Source of the DNA: an uncultured Oxalobacteraceae bacterium
Lineage (GTDB): Bacteria; Pseudomonadota; Gammaproteobacteria; Burkholderiales; Burkholderiaceae
Length of the DNA stretch: 10,056 nt
Reading direction: 5' to 3'
NCBI GenBank assembly: GCA_946478765.1
Contig: CAMLDH010000110.1
Location: 1 to 10,056 of the forward strand
The notes beneath the pieces were generated by a model, which searched no databases, was not told the DNA's origin, and worked only from the letters and a program-made list of their open reading frames with translations. Numbering within the stretch: position 1 is the stretch's first letter; each line of letters opens with the position of its first letter. Position numbers and translations under genes: made by a program. Positions 6,494-10,056 of the stretch are shown one piece after another.

Positions 6494-7534
6494 ATGATTA
6501 ATTCTATTTATCCATGGCAGGAAGGTGCTTGGCAGCAGTTGCATCAACTGCGTGCGCGCTTGCCGCACGCGATTCTGTTTCATGGCCCGGAAGGAATAGG
6601 AAAGACCGTCTTTGCCGAACGCTTTGCGCAGTCTTTATTGTGCGAACTGCCAGCGGTCAATGGACATGCCTGTGGACAATGCGCATCATGCGGTTGGTTC
6701 GCGCAATACAGTCATCCTGATTTTCGCCGGGTCAGGCCCGAGGCGCTGGATGACGGCGAGACTACTGAAGGTGACGAGGCGAGCGAAACGAGCGATGGCA
6801 AAAAAACAGCCAAGTCCGCCAAGGCACCGTCCAAAGACATCAAGATCGACCAGATCCGTGCACTGTCCGACTTCATGAATATTTCCACGCATCGCCAGGG
6901 CATGCGTGTCATTGTGCTGTATCCGGCCGAGGCGTTGAATGGCGCTTCCGCCAATGCCATCCTGAAAACCCTGGAAGAGCCGCCGCCACAGACAATGTTT
7001 TTACTGGTGTCGAATAGTCTGGACCGCTTGCTGCCAACTATTTTGTCGCGCTGCCGCAAGTTTGCACTGGCGATGCCCTCGCATGAGGATGCGTTGTCAT
7101 GGTTGAAGGCGCAGGATGTCAAGGACGCGGATGTTTGGCTCGCCGAGCAGGGCGGCGCGCCGCTTGCGGCGCATGCAATGGCGCAGACCGATACGCGCGA
7201 AGTGATGGATGAATTCCTGCGCCAGCTGGCGCAACCGGGCATTGAGGGCGCGCTTAAAACGGCCGATCGCTTGCAGAAAACGCCGGTGACGCAACTGGTC
7301 GCCTGGCTGCAGCGCTGGCTGTATGACGTGTTTTCTGTCAAATTTTCCGGCACAATCCGTTATTATCCGAGATACAAGAAGGAGCTTGCCGCGTTGGCGG
7401 CACGGGTAGATGCAGTTGGATTGCTGCGCGCACTTAAAGCCGCAAACGAGCGCCGTGCCATTGCCGAGCATCCATTGTCGGCCAAGCTCTTCATCGAAGA
7501 CATGTTGCTGGATTACTCGACAACTTTTTCCTGA
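6494..7534 (+). CDS. holB: DNA polymerase III subunit delta' (HolB)
   Basis: This is the delta' subunit of the clamp loader that places the beta sliding clamp on DNA. The 346-aa protein begins with YPWQ (6-9), then LPHAILFHGPEGIGKT with an intact-looking Walker A (31-38). The zinc-module cysteines are C50, C60, C63 and C66, and SHPDF is at 73-77. KIDQIRALSDFMN (117-129), NAILKTLEEPPPQTMFLL (154-171) and the clamp-loader SRC at 185-187 complete the core. Residues about 84-115 form a low-complexity acidic-then-lysine-rich insert, between the zinc module and the Walker B region, that E. coli HolB lacks. The ATG at 6494 fits the family start but has no Shine-Dalgarno; the 65-base AT-rich leader before it is unusual in this operon. 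Confidence 0.95.
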   Translation: MINSIYPWQEGAWQQLHQLRARLPHAILFHGPEGIGKTVFAERFAQSLLCELPAVNGHACGQCASCGWFAQYSHPDFRRVRPEALDDGETTEGDEASETSDGKKTAKSAKAPSKDIKIDQIRALSDFMNISTHRQGMRVIVLYPAEALNGASANAILKTLEEPPPQTMFLLVSNSLDRLLPTILSRCRKFALAMPSHEDALSWLKAQDVKDADVWLAEQGGAPLAAHAMAQTDTREVMDEFLRQLAQPGIEGALKTADRLQKTPVTQLVAWLQRWLYDVFSVKFSGTIRYYPRYKKELAALAARVDAVGLLRALKAANERRAIAEHPLSAKLFIEDMLLDYSTTFS

Positions 7535-7544
7535 AAGGTCAGCA

Positions 7545-7937
7545 ATGGCGGATATGTCTGTAAATACGGCAGCAGCCAATAACAGCGGCGCGAATGTCGC
7601 GCGCCCTTCGGTGCTGTCGCTCCCGATCAAGGAAAAAGCCGCATTGTATGCTGCTTACATGCCTTTTTTGGCGAATGGCGGCATTTTCGTTCCGACCAAT
7701 AAAGCGTACAAGATCGGCGACGAAATTTATCTGATTTTGACCCTGATGGATGATCCGACCAAGTACCCGATTGCCGGAAAAATCGCGTGGATTACGCCGG
7801 CTGGCGCTAACAACAACAAGGCGCAAGGCATAGGCGTGCACTTTTCCGGTGATGAAAGCGGCCAACGCGTCAAGCAGCGCATCGAAGAATTGCTGGGCGC
7901 CGCATTGGGCTCGTCGCGCGCAACCCATACCTTGTAA
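7545..7937 (+). CDS. pilZ: PilZ type IV pilus biogenesis protein
   Basis: This 130-aa protein consists of a single PilZ domain after a variable N-terminus of about 20 residues. It matches the PilZ encoded between holB and tatD in Pseudomonas, which is needed for type IV pilus assembly and twitching. Visible conserved parts are NGGIFVPT (44-51), IGDEIYLILTLMDDPTKYPI, GKIAWITP (78-85) and GIGVHF (95-100). The RxxxR and D/NxSxxG residues that bind cyclic-di-GMP in other PilZ domains are absent, as in the PilZ proper subgroup, so ligand binding is unlikely. The ATG at 7545 has AAAGG (7534-7538), which touches the holB stop; the genes are 10 bases apart and surely cotranscribed. Confidence 0.92.
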   Translation: MADMSVNTAAANNSGANVARPSVLSLPIKEKAALYAAYMPFLANGGIFVPTNKAYKIGDEIYLILTLMDDPTKYPIAGKIAWITPAGANNNKAQGIGVHFSGDESGQRVKQRIEELLGAALGSSRATHTL

Positions 7938-7941
7938 GCGC

Positions 7942-8439
7942 ATGTCTTATTCGCATCGCCTTGCCCGCTTTGATGATTTGCCTGCGATCGTCGATATCTA
8001 TAACAGCACGATCGCATCCCGCAAAGTCACCGCCGATACCGAACCCATTACGGTGGAATCGCGCCGCACTTGGTTTGCCGAGCATTCGCCCGAACGGCGT
8101 CCGTTATGGGTAGTGGAAGACGACGGCAAACTCCTCGGCTGGCTGTCGTATTCGAATTTCTATGGCCGTCCGGCGTATTCCGGTACGGCGGAATTGTCGA
8201 TTTATCTGCATGAGGATGCGCGCGGCAAGGGTTTGGGTCGTTATTTCTTGACGCAAGCAATCGACTTCGCGCCGACAATCGCGGTCCATACCTTGCTTGG
8301 TTTCATCTTCGGCCATAACGAACCTAGCCTGAAACTGTTCGAAGCGTTCGCCTTCGAACGCTGGGCCACCATGCCGCGGGTTGCGACGCTGGATGGTATC
8401 GAGCGCGATTTGATTATTGTCGGCAAGCGGGTCGCGTAG
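7942..8439 (+). CDS. GNAT family N-acetyltransferase
   Basis: The protein is 165 aa with the GNAT fold and should transfer acetyl from acetyl-CoA to an amine. The N-terminus reads RLARFDDLPAIVDIYNSTI, then PLWVVEDDGKLLGWLSYSNFY (54-74), AELSIYLHEDARGKGLGRYF (83-102) containing the acetyl-CoA loop RGKGLG (94-99), and a C-terminal GFIFGHNEPSLKLFEAFAFERW. It resembles the phosphinothricin-acetyltransferase-like branch, but resistance activity cannot be claimed from sequence. It starts 4 bases after the pilZ stop, so it is translated from the same message. It occupies a place that is empty in the Pseudomonas pilZ-tatD arrangement. Confidence 0.88.
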   Translation: MSYSHRLARFDDLPAIVDIYNSTIASRKVTADTEPITVESRRTWFAEHSPERRPLWVVEDDGKLLGWLSYSNFYGRPAYSGTAELSIYLHEDARGKGLGRYFLTQAIDFAPTIAVHTLLGFIFGHNEPSLKLFEAFAFERWATMPRVATLDGIERDLIIVGKRVA

Positions 8440-8454
8440 CGATTTCGGTTCACA

Positions 8455-8476
8455 ATACCGGTATCGTCAATCGTCA
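8455..8476. promoter_or_regulatory. Palindrome plus tandem heptamer before tatD
   Basis: A perfect 10-base palindrome ATACCGGTAT (8455-8464) runs into two tandem copies of ATCGTCA (8463-8469 and 8470-8476). This lies in the 56-base gap between the GNAT stop and the first possible tatD start, just upstream of a -10-like box. It could be a protein-binding site, but no known operator is recognised. Confidence 0.3.
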
Positions 8477-8491
8477 GAATGCCCAACCGCG

Positions 8492-8497
8492 TACAAT
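8492..8497 (+). promoter_or_regulatory. Possible -10 box (TACAAT) for tatD
   Basis: TACAAT matches the sigma-70 -10 consensus at five of six bases. No good -35 is visible 16-18 bases upstream, where the sequence reads AATCGTC. If used, transcription would start near 8504 at the ATG of tatD, giving a leaderless message. Confidence 0.35.
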
Positions 8498-8504
8498 GGC
8501 GCTC

Positions 8505-9305
8505 ATGTATATCGATTCCCATTGCCACATCAATTTCCCCGAACTGGCCGTACGGCTGCCCGAGATTTTCGGCAAGATGGCCGAGAACCAGGTCACGCAT
8601 GCGTTGTGCGTTTCGGTCGATCTTCCCGATTTTCCGCAGGTGCTGGCCTTGGCCGAAAAGTACCCGCACATCTACGCATCGGTTGGCGTCCATCCGGATT
8701 ATGAAGAGACGCCAGAGCCGAGCGTGGACGACCTGGTGCGCTTGTCGCAGCATCCGAGGATCGTCGCCATCGGCGAAACCGGCCTCGATTACTATCGGCT
8801 GCAGGGCGATCTGGAATGGCAGCGTGAACGTTTTCGCGCCCATATCCGTGCGTCGCGCGCTACCGGCAAGCCCTTGATTATCCATACCCGCGCCGCTTCC
8901 GAAGATACGATCCGGATCATGCGCGAAGAGGGCGCAGGTACCGATGCCGGCGGCGCAGGCGGCATGATGCATTGTTTTACCGAATCGCTGGAAGTCGCGC
9001 AGGCGGCGATGGCAATGGGCTTTTATATTTCATTTTCGGGCATTGTCACCTTCAAAAGCGCCAAGGAATTGCAGGCGGTTGCGCTGGCGGTGCCGCTTGA
9101 ATCGATGCTGATCGAAACCGATTCGCCGTACCTGGCGCCGGTGCCGCACCGCGGCAAGATGAACGAACCGGGCCTGGTCATGCATGTCGCCGAATTTTTA
9201 GCCAAGCTGAAGGGGCTTCCGTTGGAGCAGGTTGCGCAACAGACGACGGATAACTTTTTCAAGCTGTTCAAGATTGCAGGTGGATATCATGCGTTCGAAT
9301 CCTGA
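8505..9305 (+). CDS. tatD: TatD family metal-dependent hydrolase (DNase)
   Basis: TatD enzymes are TIM-barrel amidohydrolase-fold nucleases using divalent metal ions, active as 3'-5' exonucleases in DNA repair. The 266-aa protein has all the metal ligands: H6 and H8 in DSHCH, E91 in GETGLDYY (90-97), H127 in LIIHTRA, H156 in MMHCF and D206 in ETDSPYLAPVPHRGK. A small Gly/Ala/Asp-rich insert, GAGTDAGGAGG (143-153), precedes the fourth ligand. ATG 8505 is chosen because family members begin MxxDSHCH; ATG 8496, three codons upstream, overlaps the TACAAT box. No Shine-Dalgarno is seen. It lies downstream of pilZ as in Pseudomonas, here separated by the GNAT gene, and its end overlaps the ankyrin gene by 17 bases. 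Confidence 0.94.
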   Translation: MYIDSHCHINFPELAVRLPEIFGKMAENQVTHALCVSVDLPDFPQVLALAEKYPHIYASVGVHPDYEETPEPSVDDLVRLSQHPRIVAIGETGLDYYRLQGDLEWQRERFRAHIRASRATGKPLIIHTRAASEDTIRIMREEGAGTDAGGAGGMMHCFTESLEVAQAAMAMGFYISFSGIVTFKSAKELQAVALAVPLESMLIETDSPYLAPVPHRGKMNEPGLVMHVAEFLAKLKGLPLEQVAQQTTDNFFKLFKIAGGYHAFES

Positions 9306-9984
9306 AAAACATGCAGGCGTGATTGCACGACGCCGGCGACTGATTCTGGCAGCGCCGCTCATTGGCGCGAGTATCGTGTTTTCGTCATTGGCATGCGCCG
9401 GCGCCTATGACGATTTTTTCAGAAGCGCCAAAATCGACGATGCCGGCACGATCAAGGATCTGTTGCGGCGCGGGCTCGATCCCAATATTATCGAAGCCGA
9501 ACGCGGCGATACCGGACTGATTCTCGCGTTGCGCGAAGACTCGATGAAAGTCTTCGACGTTCTTCTCAATGCCCGCGGTATCGATATCGAAGCGAAAGCG
9601 CGCAATGGCGACAACGCATTGATGATCGCGGCGTACAAGGGAAACAAGCCGGCGGTCGAGGCGCTTCTGGCCAAACACGCTAAAGTCAATCGTCCCGGCT
9701 GGACTGCGTTGCATTATGCTGCGGCCATAGGCAATAACGGTATCGTCGCGCTGCTGCTGGCACAGTCCGCCTATATCGATGCCGAGTCGCCGAACAAGAC
9801 CACGCCGATCATGATGGCGGTGCGCGGCGGTCATACTCTGACTGTCAAGTTGTTGCTCGATGAAGGCGCCGATGCGACGCTCAAAAATGAAGCGGGCCTG
9901 ACCGCAATCGATCTCGCCAAACAGTCTGAGTTTCAGGATATTGCTGATGGACTGGCTTATCGCCTGAAGAAGGCCGGCAAATGA
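9289..9984 (+). CDS. Exported ankyrin-repeat protein
   Basis: The protein is 231 aa. Residues 1-38 look like a signal peptide: a long n-region ending in RRRR (14-17), a hydrophobic core (about 18-34) and ACAG as a plausible cleavage region near 37-38. The arginine cluster followed by LIL is compatible with, but does not prove, Tat export. The rest is about five ankyrin repeats, for example DAGTIKDLLRRGLDPN, NGDNALMIAAYKGNKPAVEALL, GWTALHYAAAIGNNGIVALLL, TPIMMAVRGGHTLTVKLLLDEGAD and GLTAIDLAKQSEFQDIAD, a protein-binding scaffold. The ATG at 9289 has AGGTGGA just upstream inside the end of tatD, so the genes are tightly linked. A periplasmic binding partner is inferred; its identity is unknown. 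Confidence 0.88.
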   Translation: MRSNPEKHAGVIARRRRLILAAPLIGASIVFSSLACAGAYDDFFRSAKIDDAGTIKDLLRRGLDPNIIEAERGDTGLILALREDSMKVFDVLLNARGIDIEAKARNGDNALMIAAYKGNKPAVEALLAKHAKVNRPGWTALHYAAAIGNNGIVALLLAQSAYIDAESPNKTTPIMMAVRGGHTLTVKLLLDEGADATLKNEAGLTAIDLAKQSEFQDIADGLAYRLKKAGK

Positions 9985-10020
9985 CAAGAGGCGTAAAAGG
10001 ATACCCTCATACGCCTCTTG
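9985..10020 (+). terminator. Strong stem-loop after the ankyrin gene
   Basis: Directly after the stop codon, CAAGAGGCGTA (9985-9995) pairs perfectly with TACGCCTCTTG (10010-10020), an 11-bp stem with a 14-base loop that can add GG/CC pairs inside. Only GGTTT follows rather than a long T-run, so termination may be partial or the stem may mainly protect the mRNA end. Its position at the end of the plus-strand gene run supports an operon end. Confidence 0.65.
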
Positions 10021-10056
10021 GTTTGCAGGGAAGTTATCCCGTACACGTCTCTTAGA

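Overview
The window reads as an ordinary, gene-dense piece of a betaproteobacterial chromosome, most likely from the Oxalobacteraceae (Herminiimonas/Collimonas/Janthinobacterium-like). This is an inference from GC-rich coding DNA, a DUF4936 gene next to an NRDE (TANGO2-like) gene, and the order mltG-tmk-holB-pilZ-tatD. No species can be named from sequence alone. There are thirteen protein genes, no phage or transposon genes, no CRISPR array and no complete canonical RNA gene.

Region 1 (1-2305, plus strand) has a short structured leader followed by an SDR oxidoreductase, a PaaI/hotdog thioesterase and a second, different SDR oxidoreductase. The first two genes overlap by one base. This looks like a small acyl-CoA or hydroxy/keto-lipid metabolism operon of unknown substrate.

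Region 2 (2370-4539, minus strand) has a YgfZ-type folate-binding protein (Fe-S cluster maintenance), then a DUF4936 protein overlapping by 10 bases an NRDE/TANGO2-family protein. It converges on region 1 and diverges from region 3 across about 200 bp of comparatively AT-rich, promoter-like DNA.

Region 3 (4739-9984, plus strand) is the conserved cell-envelope and DNA-replication block. It contains mltG (endolytic murein transglycosylase), tmk (dTMP kinase), holB (DNA polymerase III delta'), pilZ (type IV pilus biogenesis), a GNAT acetyltransferase, tatD (metal-dependent DNase) and a secreted ankyrin-repeat protein. A perfect 11-bp stem-loop immediately after the last stop codon closes the run.

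I did not find a convincing novel multi-gene system. The points worth a second look are small and mostly non-coding: a tRNA-like fold without a D arm at the left edge; a strong hairpin plus an 8-codon upstream ORF joined to tmk through an ATGA overlap; two tandem AT-rich hairpins at the tmk-holB junction; and a palindrome, a tandem heptamer and a possible leaderless promoter before tatD. Among the proteins, the low-complexity insert in HolB and the exported ankyrin protein overlapping tatD stand out.
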